A stretch of 36,554 bases of DNA from Clostridiaceae bacterium (GTDB lineage: Bacteria; Bacillota; Clostridia; Oscillospirales; Acutalibacteraceae). This document shows, one piece after another, positions 1-7,537 of the stretch (positions within the stretch are counted from its first letter, which is position 1; each line of letters begins with the position of its first letter). The translations under genes were made by a program, and so were the position numbers. The stretch lies in assembly GCA_016292575.1 (NCBI GenBank), contig JAEDIH010000003.1:1-36554 (forward strand), written 5' to 3'. The notes below the pieces were generated by a model. That model was not told the DNA's origin. It searched no databases and saw only the letters and a program-made list of their open reading frames with translations.

Positions 1-300
1 ATAGACTATATTAACCCCGAGGGAACAATTTCAATCCTCGGCGTTTCGGAATACCCCGTTCCCATCAACACAAGAATGATTCTTGAAAAGGGACTTCGTA
101 TGTTCGGAAGCAGCCGAAGCGGACGCGAAGACTTTGTAAAAACCGTTGATATGTATGACAAATATCCTGAGATCATCGAGTACCTTTCGCACATGGTGGG
201 CATTGTCAAGCCCGTGCGTTCAATCAAGGACATGAACGAAGCGTTTGAACTCGACACCAAAAAAGCTTTCGGCAAGACCATCATGAAATGGGAAAAATAG
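1..300 (+). CDS. TarJ-like ribitol-5-phosphate dehydrogenase, C-terminal part (5' end outside window)
   Basis: The frame is open from base 1 and ends with TAG at 298-300, giving the last 99 residues of a protein whose start lies left of the window. The stretch contains GVSEYPVPINTRMILEKG followed by GSSRSGREDF. This resembles the C-terminal part of the zinc-dependent medium-chain dehydrogenases of the TarJ type, which reduce ribulose-5-phosphate to ribitol-5-phosphate with NADPH for CDP-ribitol and teichoic acid synthesis. The catalytic zinc and nucleotide-binding residues lie upstream and cannot be checked. A strong terminator follows directly. The gene converges with the minus-strand gene that ends at 434. 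Another polyol dehydrogenase of the same superfamily remains possible. Confidence 0.7.
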   Translation: MDYINPEGTISILGVSEYPVPINTRMILEKGLRMFGSSRSGREDFVKTVDMYDKYPEIIEYLSHMVGIVKPVRSIKDMNEAFELDTKKAFGKTIMKWEK

Positions 301-328
301 GGCAGAAGCCTTTGCCGTCTGACAGTAA

Positions 329-373
329 AACCGCACGTTTCCAGAATTCTGCAAAACGTGCGGTTATTTTTTT
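329..373 (+). terminator. Rho-independent terminator of the TarJ-like gene
   Basis: A perfect 12-bp stem (329-340 with 354-365, arm AACCGCACGTTT) with a 13-nt loop is followed by A and seven T (367-373). It lies 28 bases after the stop codon. Confidence 0.9.
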
Positions 374-385
374 GCGATAAGGCGC

Positions 386-420
386 AAAAAAGGGGCTGCT
401 CCGAAAACACAGAACAGCCT
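386..420 (-). terminator. Rho-independent terminator of the Cys-repeat protein gene
   Basis: Read on the minus strand, GGCTGTTCTG pairs with CGGAGCAGCC (10 bp including two G-U pairs) around a short T-rich loop, followed by CC and a T run. It begins 14 bases after the stop codon of the gene ending at 434. Together with the plus-strand terminator it separates the two convergent genes. Confidence 0.8.
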
Positions 421-433
421 CCTGAAATTCAGT

Positions 434-2461
434 TTACTTTGTCCAATGGTCTACGCCGCACTTGCATTTCTGCTCAATGCCTAAGAACTTGATAATCGGG
501 CAAAGGATACTCTTCCAAAGCCAGCCGACTATACCGTCCTTATGGCACAAATGGTCGCAGGTGTTGCCGGTTTGCGGCTTTTCAACCTCTGTTCCGCAGC
601 GGTCACAGAAGCCGTCGTTATCAAGATCCTTATGTCCGCCGAAGTTTTTAATTACCTCGCGCTCTTTTTCAACATGACCGCAGACCGTGCAGAAAACGCA
701 GTCACTCTCACCGTCCTCGGTGCAGGTGGCATCTCTGCCGTATTCGGTAACAAGAGAGTGTCCCTTTGGCGGAATTTCGGTCTGCTCTTCAACAACGCCA
801 CAGCGAGAGCACTTTTTCTCATCGGTAAAACCTTTTTCGGTGCAGGTTTCCTCGTAGCCCTCCTTGGTAACTACCATATCGTGACCGAGAGCGTCCGTTT
901 CCTTCTGCGGTTCAATCACGGTGTTGCAAGCCGAGCAGTGCTTTCCCTCTGTCTTGCCCTTTTCAGTGCAGGTTGCAGCAACGGCGGCATCGATTACTTC
1001 CGTGTGGGGAAGCATGGGAACATCTTCCTGTTTAACAACAAGACCGCAGACCGAGCAGGTATAGCCCTCGGTAAGACCGGTTGAGCTGCAGGTTGCGGGA
1101 ACAGCTTCTTTGATTTTGGACTTCGTGTGTCCGAGTGCCTTAATCACCTCGCAGCCCTCAAGAATCTCATTGCAACGCTTGCATTTCTTTCCGGCGGTGC
1201 AACCGTTTTCCTCACACTTAGCCGGAACTTCGTCAACATCCTCATAATCATGCCCAGAAGCAGGAATTATCATGTCATCAGATTCGGGGACTCCGCAAAC
1301 CGAGCAACGCTTTCCGGCTTTATAGCCAACCTCAGTGCACGTTGGAGCCTTTTCCGACTTATCTTCAAACTTATGTTCTTTAGCAGGAATCACTTTCTGA
1401 GCCTCAAGAATCTCTTCGCAGATTTTACAGTGACTGCCCTCAGTAAGACCCGGCTTTGTACAAGTCGGCTCAACAGCGCTGTCAGTTACAGGAGTATGAT
1501 GACCTATGGCTGAGCTAGGCTTTGATTCCTCTACATAGCCGCAGTCCTCACGCTGGCAAGTCCTTTCCGCAGTATATCCGTCCTCAAAACAGCTCGGGTT
1601 CTTGCCTTCCTTAGTCACTTTAAAATCATGACCGAGAGCCGGAAAATCAACTTGTATAAGTCCCTTATATCCGTCCTCCTGCTCTGCACAATATCTGCAA
1701 TAGCCTTTAGTATATCCGGCCTCAGTGCAGGTCGGTTCTTTTATTTCATAACCAGCAATATTCGAGTCTAAATTATGAGCCTCTGAGAGGAATGAAAGAA
1801 CAAAAGTGGTGTCCTCCCTAACACTTTGAACGGTTGATTCACCCAAAAAATCAACCCAGCCGTTATTTTTGTAGTGGCAGTGTTCATCGTTTTTAGGGCT
1901 GCTGCAGTCATCAATCGTACCGGCAAATTCTTCTGCCGACTGTCCGTAATATACTTCCGTTTGGACATCAACATCTTCATCTTTATCGTTAAGATAGCTG
2001 AATATTGCCTTGACCTTATAATTTTCAATTCTGATAAGGCAGATATCCGACTGAAGCGTACCGCAAACAGCCCTCATGCCGAGAGTTATGGCTCCGGTTC
2101 CGTTTGATTTTATATAGACATAGTCTTTTGATGAATTATCAACCGTAATTTCGGGCTTGTCCTTTGAAAAGCCGAAATTATCCTTCAATAAAGTTTCAGA
2201 CACAGCTACTTCATCATCACCGTTCACAATGACGAGTGAATACATCACCTCTCCCTCGGTGCCCTCAAGCGTTGCTTCCGGAAGAGTAACAACAGAAACA
2301 CCGTCTGCATCTTTCGGAACGGTAACTGTGTATCCACCCTCTTTGACATTCCATGTTATCGAACCCTCAGCACCGGCAAAGGGAACAGCAAAGGCAGAAA
2401 TCATCAGAACACACAAAAGGACAACAAGCGTTTTTTTAGCTTTTTTGATTGCCGTATTCAT
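434..2461 (-). CDS. Secreted Cys-x2-Cys repeat protein, 675 aa, function unknown
   Basis: Residues 1-31 form a Sec signal peptide (basic start, hydrophobic core, AGA before the mature part). The next 200 or so residues are beta-rich and include a divergent InlB-like unit (YKVKAIFSYL through DTTFVLSF). From about residue 235 there are nine units of about 40 residues with the pattern P-T-C-T-x2-G-x-T-x-G-x2-C-x2-C, each closing with a G-H. A last short unit, DLDNDGFCDRCG, looks like an EF-hand-type calcium loop. The paired cysteines suggest metal binding or disulfide-stabilised modules. The C-terminus has a hydrophobic Trp-containing segment (GIVGWLWKSILCPIIKFLGI) and a final Cys-x-Cys-Gly. No LPXTG or SLH anchor is visible. 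The start is supported by AAGGAGG upstream. Such repeat proteins are frequent in gut Clostridia; the role is unknown. Confidence 0.88.
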   Translation of the reverse strand: MNTAIKKAKKTLVVLLCVLMISAFAVPFAGAEGSITWNVKEGGYTVTVPKDADGVSVVTLPEATLEGTEGEVMYSLVIVNGDDEVAVSETLLKDNFGFSKDKPEITVDNSSKDYVYIKSNGTGAITLGMRAVCGTLQSDICLIRIENYKVKAIFSYLNDKDEDVDVQTEVYYGQSAEEFAGTIDDCSSPKNDEHCHYKNNGWVDFLGESTVQSVREDTTFVLSFLSEAHNLDSNIAGYEIKEPTCTEAGYTKGYCRYCAEQEDGYKGLIQVDFPALGHDFKVTKEGKNPSCFEDGYTAERTCQREDCGYVEESKPSSAIGHHTPVTDSAVEPTCTKPGLTEGSHCKICEEILEAQKVIPAKEHKFEDKSEKAPTCTEVGYKAGKRCSVCGVPESDDMIIPASGHDYEDVDEVPAKCEENGCTAGKKCKRCNEILEGCEVIKALGHTKSKIKEAVPATCSSTGLTEGYTCSVCGLVVKQEDVPMLPHTEVIDAAVAATCTEKGKTEGKHCSACNTVIEPQKETDALGHDMVVTKEGYEETCTEKGFTDEKKCSRCGVVEEQTEIPPKGHSLVTEYGRDATCTEDGESDCVFCTVCGHVEKEREVIKNFGGHKDLDNDGFCDRCGTEVEKPQTGNTCDHLCHKDGIVGWLWKSILCPIIKFLGIEQKCKCGVDHWTK
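595..1745 (-). repeat. Nine tandem Cys-x2-Cys protein repeats plus a terminal partial unit
   Basis: At DNA level the region shows recurring segments about 120 bases apart, such as tgcaggt(t/c)gg and ctcggt(a/g)a. They encode the P-T-C-T and C-x2-C-G units of the protein at 434-2461. The units have diverged clearly, so this is old duplication rather than recent expansion. Confidence 0.85.
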
Positions 2462-2490
2462 GGATATACCTCCTTAATGAATTTGTAACA

Positions 2491-2519
2491 ATTATACAAT
2501 ATCCTTCGTTATAAAGCAA
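2491..2519 (-). promoter_or_regulatory. Sigma-A promoter of the Cys-repeat protein gene
   Basis: On the minus strand TTGCTT (2514-2519) and a perfect TATAAT (2491-2496) are 17 bases apart. The start codon at 2461 lies about 24 bases below the predicted transcription start, with AAGGAGG between. Confidence 0.75.
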
Positions 2520-2567
2520 GCACTATTTTCAAATTTTACAATATTTTAACTTTTTTTGAAAAAACGC

Positions 2568-3500
2568 TCACTTCATTTTTTCCATCACCGGAAGCGTAAG
2601 CGCAGCAGTATTCTGCGGATCGTATTCCATCATCATGTGTCCGCCCTTCTGAACGCAATATACAACCGTTCCCTCGGGCGCGCAGTCAATAAGGCTTTGC
2701 AGGTTCTTTTTGTTCGCCACCATATCGTTTTTTGCGGTAATTATTACAGCCGGAACTTTAAGAGCGGAAAACGCCTCAAGATCGGTTCCGCAGGTGTGCG
2801 AGGACATCACGGCAATTCCGGCTCCGGTGCCTTTGAGCGCAAGCGGCGCGGCAATTTTAGAAACGTCATAATCCTTTGCAAGCTTAAAATCCGAAAAGCT
2901 GACCGCCACAAGCGGACGGACAAGGTTCGGAAAAGGCTTGACAAGTCCTATAATTGCGCCGAAAACAGCCTGCATAAATTTGCTTTTCATAAGCTTTGCC
3001 GTAATTCCGCCGGCTTCTGCGCTCGTCTGCGGAGCAAAAAGAACAAGTCCCGTCACACTTTCCGGGTGGCTAAGCGCAACATTGACCGCAATTCCGCCGC
3101 CCATTGAGTGGCCGCCGATTATCCACTTGCCGCCAAAGTGTTCCATCAGCGCAAAAACAAGCTCCTCGCGCGAGAGAAGCTTTGTTTCTTCGTTCTCGCG
3201 GCTTGAAAAGCCGAAATTCGGCATGTCCGGCGTAACAACAAAATAGTTTTCCTTTTCATACTCCTCAGCAACGCCCTCAAGCGAGGCGGAGGAAAGACCG
3301 AAACCGTGGAGCAGCATCACCCGTGCACGGCACGAGCGGATGTCGCCGTAAGTTCTGTAATGCAGCGTGTAATCACCGAATTCAAAATATTCGCTGTTTT
3401 TAAAAGGTACTGCTTCGCCCACCTGAGCAAAGCAGAAAAGCGGCAGACACGAAAAAAGCATTATAAGCGAAAGCATAAAACTCAGGGTCTTTTTCATCAA
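2568..3500 (-). CDS. Secreted alpha/beta hydrolase, 310 aa
   Basis: A signal peptide covers residues 1-25 (SLIMLFSCLPLFCFA). The mature protein has a classical alpha/beta-hydrolase core: oxyanion-hole motif HGFG at 65-68, nucleophile elbow GGHSMGG with Ser132, acid Asp259 in TAKNDM, and catalytic His288 in KGGHMM. All triad members are present, so an active esterase, lipase or peptidase is likely; the substrate cannot be predicted. The length is normal for a single-domain hydrolase with a cap. It has its own promoter upstream. No GC-rich terminator is visible before the next gene's promoter, so some read-through into the gene at 434-2461 is possible. Confidence 0.88.
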   Translation of the reverse strand: MMKKTLSFMLSLIMLFSCLPLFCFAQVGEAVPFKNSEYFEFGDYTLHYRTYGDIRSCRARVMLLHGFGLSSASLEGVAEEYEKENYFVVTPDMPNFGFSSRENEETKLLSREELVFALMEHFGGKWIIGGHSMGGGIAVNVALSHPESVTGLVLFAPQTSAEAGGITAKLMKSKFMQAVFGAIIGLVKPFPNLVRPLVAVSFSDFKLAKDYDVSKIAAPLALKGTGAGIAVMSSHTCGTDLEAFSALKVPAVIITAKNDMVANKKNLQSLIDCAPEGTVVYCVQKGGHMMMEYDPQNTAALTLPVMEKMK

Positions 3501-3523
3501 AACGGCTCCTTTCCTTTAGCCTG

Positions 3524-3553
3524 ATTTTATCAGAGCGAACGTGCTTTTGTCAA
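3524..3553 (-). promoter_or_regulatory. Sigma-A promoter of the secreted hydrolase gene
   Basis: On the minus strand TTGACA (3548-3553) and TAAAAT (3524-3529) are 18 bases apart. The gene start at 3500 follows, preceded by AAAGGAG. Confidence 0.75.
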
Positions 3554-3563
3554 TTACTGCAGA

Positions 3564-3601
3564 TTAAAAGAACGCCCCTCCTGCAAGAAGCAAAAGGGAC
3601 G
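3564..3601 (-). terminator. Terminator of the 41-aa mini-gene
   Basis: On the minus strand CGTCCCT (3595-3601) pairs with AGGGGCG (3573-3579), a 7-bp stem with one G-U pair, followed by TTCTTTT. It lies 23 bases after the 41-codon gene and just above the promoter of the hydrolase gene, so the mini-gene appears to be a separate transcript. Confidence 0.65.
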
Positions 3602-3623
3602 AGGTTTTAATAATCGGGGTTTA

Positions 3624-3749
3624 TTAGCGAACGGGGCAAGTATCTTCCGGATCAAGCGGAGTTTCAAAACCAAAGTGGCTGAAGAACTTATAGATGTTCT
3701 CCCAAAGAATCTGCCAGAATTTTTCAAAATCTTCCCAAGTGAATTTCAT
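3624..3749 (-). CDS. Aromatic amphipathic mini-protein A, 41 aa
   Basis: An ATG at 3747-3749 is preceded on the minus strand by GGAGGAA with 7-nt spacing and ends in TAA at 3624-3626. The peptide starts MKFTWEDFEKFWQILWENIY and ends in a polar tail, ETPLDPEDTCPVR. Residues 5-28 have aromatic and aliphatic residues at three-to-four residue spacing, as in an amphipathic helix. There is no signal peptide and the net charge is negative. A near-consensus promoter (3816-3844) and a terminator (3564-3601) flank it, which argues for a real single-gene transcript. It aligns with the 28-aa product at 3958-4044 over about 19 residues with roughly half identical (shared E, F, W, I, W, Y, K positions). 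No family is recognised; a membrane-associating peptide is the simplest guess. Confidence 0.75.
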   Translation of the reverse strand: MKFTWEDFEKFWQILWENIYKFFSHFGFETPLDPEDTCPVR

Positions 3750-3815
3750 GATAATGTTCCTCCATATAATTTAAATTCAAGAGAAACGGCTTTACCCGTT
3801 CCTGATCTTAGCAAT

Positions 3816-3844
3816 ATGATATCACGAAAAGTTTTAAATGTCAA
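3816..3844 (-). promoter_or_regulatory. Sigma-A promoter of mini-gene A
   Basis: On the minus strand a perfect TTGACA (3839-3844), a 17-base spacer and TATCAT (3816-3821). The leader to the ATG at 3749 is about 60 bases and contains a small hairpin, AACGG-GTAAAG-CCGTT (plus strand about 3785-3800). Confidence 0.85.
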
Positions 3845-3910
3845 CAATTTTTTAACAAATTTTATTAATAACAGAAACCATAACAGAAGCCAAACAGAAA
3901 ATGGAATCAC

Positions 3911-3950
3911 AAAAAGAAAAAGAGGCCGCCGAACGGCAGCCAAACTCTTT
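3911..3950 (-). terminator. Terminator of the 28-aa mini-gene
   Basis: On the minus strand GGCTGCC (3935-3941) pairs with GGCGGCC (3924-3930) around a GTTC loop, with flanking AGA/TCT pairing, followed by TTTTTCTTTTT. It starts within about 10 bases of the stop codon at 3958. Confidence 0.85.
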
Positions 3951-3957
3951 CACTCAA

Positions 3958-4044
3958 TTATTTGAGACCGGAAAGAACGGTTTTGTAAAGGAAATCCCAG
4001 ATGATTGCCCAGATTTCTTCAAACTTTTCAAAGAACTTTTCCAC
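3958..4044 (-). CDS. Aromatic amphipathic mini-protein B, 28 aa (GTG start)
   Basis: A GTG at 4042-4044 sits 8 bases below GGGAGGA on the minus strand; no ATG is available in frame. The peptide is MEKFFEKFEEIWAIIWDFLY followed by KTVLSGLK, ending in TAA. Phe4, Phe5, Phe8, Ile11, Trp12, Ile15, Leu19 and Val23 fall on one face of a helix, with Glu and Lys on the other. It is related to the 41-aa product at 3624-3749. A strong promoter (4129-4157), a leader with two palindromes and a terminator directly after the stop mark it as an independent gene. Its size and amphipathicity recall phenol-soluble-modulin or delta-toxin-like peptides, but the net charge is about -1 and no homology is claimed. 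Function unknown. Confidence 0.72.
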   Translation of the reverse strand: MEKFFEKFEEIWAIIWDFLYKTVLSGLK

Positions 4045-4069
4045 GTGTCTTATCCTCCCTCTTAAATAA

Positions 4070-4107
4070 TTTTTCAGCGCTGAAAAAAGCACATTGACAG
4101 CAGTCAA
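4070..4107 (-). promoter_or_regulatory. Two palindromes in the leader of the 28-aa mini-gene
   Basis: The leader contains a perfect 18-bp palindrome at 4070-4087 (TTTTTCAGCGCTGAAAAA) and an inverted repeat TTGAC-N4-GTCAA at 4094-4107. Both lie between the predicted transcription start (about 4122) and the ribosome binding site (about 4053-4059). They could be repressor operators or RNA hairpins affecting translation. The 18-bp palindrome is not followed by a T run on the minus strand, so it is not a simple terminator. Confidence 0.55.
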
Positions 4108-4128
4108 CAAACCTTTATCATCGGTTAC

Positions 4129-4157
4129 ATTCTACAACTCATTTTATAGAATGTCAA
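4129..4157 (-). promoter_or_regulatory. Sigma-A promoter of mini-gene B
   Basis: On the minus strand a perfect TTGACA (4152-4157), a 17-base spacer and TAGAAT (4129-4134). The transcript leader to the GTG at 4044 would be about 78 bases. Confidence 0.88.
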
Positions 4158-4237
4158 TACTTTGTTCAAAAAATATTAAACATTTAATAATTCTTTATTC
4201 TTTACCGTATATATTTTGTCTTTGGTAAAAAGCCGTT

Positions 4238-5332
4238 TCAAAAACCTTGTTTTTCCCGTCCGAACGCACGAAACAGCGGCAGGCAAGATGAAAAAAACGC
4301 CTTATATGCCGGGCAGTAATCCGCGTGAAGCTTTTGCCGCTTGCAGCCCTGACCGCGGCACATTGAAAACAAACGACATTCCTTGCACCTTTCCTCCAAA
4401 GCCAGACTCTCCCTGATGAACTCTTCCGCCTTTTTGCCCGTGAGTGCTTCTTCAACTGAAGTATTTTCAATATTGCCGAGCAGCCATTCGTCGGTACAGA
4501 AAAAGTCGCACGGGTAAAGATTGCCGTTGCCCTCAACAACAAGCTGATGTGTGCAGTGACCGCAAAGACCGCATTGCTCCGGCTTTTCTTTGAGGAACAT
4601 TCTGACCCAATTATCAAAAAGGCGAACGCTGACATAGTTGCCGCGGACAAAGTCCTTGACATAGAGATTGAACGTCTTTATCAGAAAAGCGGCGTATTGC
4701 TCGCTTGTCATATACAGTTCGCTCTCGCTTTCGTCGCCGAACGGGCGCAGACAAGGTATGAATTGCAGATACTTAAAGCCGTTGTCGCGGAAATATTTAT
4801 ACACCTTTTCGCACCTATCGGCGCAATATCCGGTCAGGACAACAAGAATATTGAACTCAACCGCGTGCTTTCTGAGCTTTTCGGCGGCTTTAAGAATTTT
4901 GAAGTATGAGTTGTTCCCCTTTGCGTCAAGGCGGAAGCGGTTACCCTCGCGGTCGCCGTCAAGACTGAGTCCGACCAGAAATTCGTTTTCCCTGAAAAAT
5001 TCGCACCACTCGTCGGTAACAAGGGTGCCGTTGGTCTGCACCGAGTAAAAGATGCGTGAGTTTTTCTTGTTGTTCTCCCTCACGCAGGAGACAAAAAAGC
5101 GGAAATACTCAAGCCCCGCAATCAGCGGCTCTCCGCCCTGGAAAGCAAAGGCAACGCTTTCTCCGTCCGCAAAATTGAGCGCGCTTCTGATGAGTCTTTC
5201 CGCCGTGGCTTCATTCATAACGCCGAAGCTGAAGCTTTCGCGGCTTTCGGCAACATCGCAGTAAAAGCAGTATTTGCACCGGAGGTTGCAAAGGCTTGAG
5301 GCCGGCTTTATCATTATCGAAAGCGGCGGCAT
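4238..5332 (-). CDS. Anaerobic sulfatase-maturating enzyme (radical SAM, SPASM)
   Basis: This radical SAM protein converts the active-site cysteine of type I sulfatases to formylglycine without oxygen. The N-terminal CNLRCKYC motif (Cys15, Cys19, Cys22) fits the C-x3-C-x2-C cluster site. The C-terminal third is cysteine-rich (CGLCGHCTHQL, YPCDFFC, CKECRLFSMCRGQGC), matching a SPASM domain with two auxiliary 4Fe-4S clusters. Its 364 residues are close to the usual family length. The ATG overlaps the sulfatase stop codon by one base (TAATG), so translation is probably coupled, and the partner carries the matching C-x-P-x-R motif. The enzyme acts in the cytoplasm, before or during export of the substrate. 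No obvious terminator follows. The call is strong because both motif and neighbour agree. Confidence 0.93.
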   Translation of the reverse strand: MPPLSIMIKPASSLCNLRCKYCFYCDVAESRESFSFGVMNEATAERLIRSALNFADGESVAFAFQGGEPLIAGLEYFRFFVSCVRENNKKNSRIFYSVQTNGTLVTDEWCEFFRENEFLVGLSLDGDREGNRFRLDAKGNNSYFKILKAAEKLRKHAVEFNILVVLTGYCADRCEKVYKYFRDNGFKYLQFIPCLRPFGDESESELYMTSEQYAAFLIKTFNLYVKDFVRGNYVSVRLFDNWVRMFLKEKPEQCGLCGHCTHQLVVEGNGNLYPCDFFCTDEWLLGNIENTSVEEALTGKKAEEFIRESLALEERCKECRLFSMCRGQGCKRQKLHADYCPAYKAFFSSCLPLFRAFGREKQGF

Positions 5333-7341
5333 TACTTTATTATACCTCTCGGATTGCTTTCAAAATCCTTTTGAATTTCGTCAAGCTTTGCGTGCATCTC
5401 GTCCGCAATGAGAGGATAGACGCCTGAGCGGTTATAGTTTTCACCGCTGTCATCGGTCAGAATATGCAGCCAGTTTTTGCGGTATTTGTCAAAGAACGCC
5501 GAATTATCGTTCTGAATACGGTCGAAGTATTTGAACGTTACCTGCTTGTTGTCGTTAAGTACCGGATAGTCATAATCGGGATAAAGCTTTTTGACAGCGT
5601 CAGTATCAACGGTATACTGAATCGCTTTGATGTCCTTGCGCTTCATGTGAAGAATCGGCTTTTCTTCGGTATGGACGGCACTGTCGTTTTCGATTACAGG
5701 CAGCATTGAAACGCCGTCAATCACACGGTCAGTCGGGAGATACCCGCTCTTTCCGTCTCCGGTTATTGAGCAAAGCGAGAGCAGAGTCGGGAAAAGGTCA
5801 ACAAGAGTCGCACTCTGACTGCGCTTTTCTCCTGCCTTAAACAGACCGTTGTTGTTATCCCATCTGAGCATGAACGGAACCTTCTGTCCGCCCTCATAGG
5901 CAAGGTACTTTCCGCCGCGAAGCTCATTTACCGAGCCTTCAAGCGCAGGACCGTTATCGCTTGTGAAAACAATTATCGTGTCCTCAAGCACACCGAGGTC
6001 CTCAAGCGTTCCGAACAGCTTTCCGAGTCCGGCGTCAAACTCGTTAACACAGTCAACATATGTACCCATACCGGTTGAGCCCTTGAACTCGTCGCCGGCA
6101 AAAACGGGTGCGTGCGGCCACGGAGAGGTGTAAACAGCAAAGAACGGCTCGTCCTTTTCGGTCACGGTCTGAGTAATCCAGTTTGTTATTTCCTCATTTA
6201 TCCATTCTGTCGCCTTTGACTGATCCTTAAGCTCATCCGTTCCGCGAACAACGGTGTATTCGCCGTCCTGCTCACGGACGTGATAGAACGGCTTCATGTC
6301 ATTGACATGGTGGCTGCCGTAAAAATAATCAAAGCCCTGATTCGTCGGAAGATACTCGCCGTAATCGCCGAGATGCCACTTTCCGAAAAGACCTGTTGAA
6401 TAGCCTGCCGACTGGAAAACCTCGGCTACCGTAATTTCATCGCCGAGCATTCCGTCAACATTGTTGCCCATTTCAATGCTGTTGAAAATACGGGTCTGAG
6501 CAAAGGGTGCAACAGTGGAAATTGTCGGATAGACAACATTGTCGGCATAGCCTCTGTACGGATAGCGTCCGGTCATTGCGGCAAAGCGGGCGGGCGAACA
6601 AACCGAATAGCTTGAATAGAAGTTTTCAAAATTGAGTCCGTTTTCGCCTATCGAGTCTATATTTGGTGTTTCATAAATTGCACCGTTAAGAGAAACGTCT
6701 CCGTAGCCCAGGTCGTCCATAAGAACAAAAAGAACATTAGGGCTATCCTTTTTGGTCTTGTCAACACCCTTGAGATAGTCCTCCTCGCCCTCCCAGAGCC
6801 TTTGGGTAACGGGCTTTGTTCTCATATTCATGAAAAGAACGCTTGCAACGGACGAGGCAACAAGAAGCAGGCTGAAAAAAGAACAGAGAGCCTTTTTTAC
6901 CGCTCCCTTTTTAAAGCTCTTTTTTGCAAAGACAACAAGCAACACAAAGCTTATTATTACGGGAAGAGACAGCAGAAAATTTCCGCAAAGGCGCAAAAGG
7001 ACGTTGCCCTCGCCGGAAGAAAGCGTGTGCTCGGCACTTGACCAGCCTGCAAGACCGCTTGAAAACGCTCCGAATCCTGCGTCCGCGCCGAAGATGATGT
7101 GAAAAACAGTAAGGCCCGTAAAAGAAAAGGCATAGCCCAAAGCCATGAAAAAGTAAACCCTCTTTTTAAATATCAGCGAAAGCAGCATTACCGCAGAAAC
7201 AATGCAGCAATAGCCTACGCTCAGAACGGCAACAAAGTTGAGCCTTGTTATCAGCTGCGCCGCCATCAGACCTGCGCCGATTATCATCAGAATGAGGGGA
7301 AAAGCTTTTTTGCTTTTGTCAAATTCAACTGTTTTTTTCAT
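5332..7341 (-). CDS. Membrane-anchored Cys-type sulfatase, 669 aa
   Basis: The N-terminus has five predicted membrane helices (about residues 14-34, 36-57, 62-84, 114-138, 151-171). They are followed from about residue 200 by a complete sulfatase/alkaline-phosphatase-fold domain. Visible active-site features are Asp209-Asp210 (VLMDDLGYGD), the formylglycine site CSPAR with Cys248 and Arg252, GKWHLG with Lys321 and His323, His410 (PWPHAP) and Asp462-Asn463 (TSDNG). It should hydrolyse sulfate esters outside the membrane after maturation by the coupled radical SAM enzyme. Most bacterial sulfatases carry a cleaved signal peptide; the five-helix anchor resembles the layout of lipoteichoic acid synthase LtaS, which however uses threonine in the active site. 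The substrate is unknown; host mucin glycans or a surface polymer are candidates. A consensus promoter lies upstream. Confidence 0.93.
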   Translation of the reverse strand: MKKTVEFDKSKKAFPLILMIIGAGLMAAQLITRLNFVAVLSVGYCCIVSAVMLLSLIFKKRVYFFMALGYAFSFTGLTVFHIIFGADAGFGAFSSGLAGWSSAEHTLSSGEGNVLLRLCGNFLLSLPVIISFVLLVVFAKKSFKKGAVKKALCSFFSLLLVASSVASVLFMNMRTKPVTQRLWEGEEDYLKGVDKTKKDSPNVLFVLMDDLGYGDVSLNGAIYETPNIDSIGENGLNFENFYSSYSVCSPARFAAMTGRYPYRGYADNVVYPTISTVAPFAQTRIFNSIEMGNNVDGMLGDEITVAEVFQSAGYSTGLFGKWHLGDYGEYLPTNQGFDYFYGSHHVNDMKPFYHVREQDGEYTVVRGTDELKDQSKATEWINEEITNWITQTVTEKDEPFFAVYTSPWPHAPVFAGDEFKGSTGMGTYVDCVNEFDAGLGKLFGTLEDLGVLEDTIIVFTSDNGPALEGSVNELRGGKYLAYEGGQKVPFMLRWDNNNGLFKAGEKRSQSATLVDLFPTLLSLCSITGDGKSGYLPTDRVIDGVSMLPVIENDSAVHTEEKPILHMKRKDIKAIQYTVDTDAVKKLYPDYDYPVLNDNKQVTFKYFDRIQNDNSAFFDKYRKNWLHILTDDSGENYNRSGVYPLIADEMHAKLDEIQKDFESNPRGIIK

Positions 7342-7374
7342 TTTTCACACTCCTAAAAACTAATCTATGCTGTG

Positions 7375-7403
7375 ATTATAACGTATTCCGACGCTTTTTT
7401 CAA
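7375..7403 (-). promoter_or_regulatory. Sigma-A promoter of the sulfatase-maturase operon
   Basis: On the minus strand TTGAAA (7398-7403), a 17-base spacer and perfect TATAAT (7375-7380). The sulfatase ATG at 7341 follows about 30 bases later, with AGGAG before it. Confidence 0.88.
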
Positions 7404-7537
7404 GTATCAGTAAGCAGCCGCAATGCAAAAAAGCGCCGCAGACTAATTTATTAACAAACTATAAAATTACTTCATTCTTCCGTTTTCATAAGCCGCCGTT
7501 AAGCTATATTTAATGTACGATTGCATATACTTATAAC

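Noticed and set aside
3675..3965. 96-codon plus-strand frame across the mini-gene region
   Set aside because: It overlaps both mini-gene terminator and promoters, has no ribosome binding site and reads as the complement of the two peptides.
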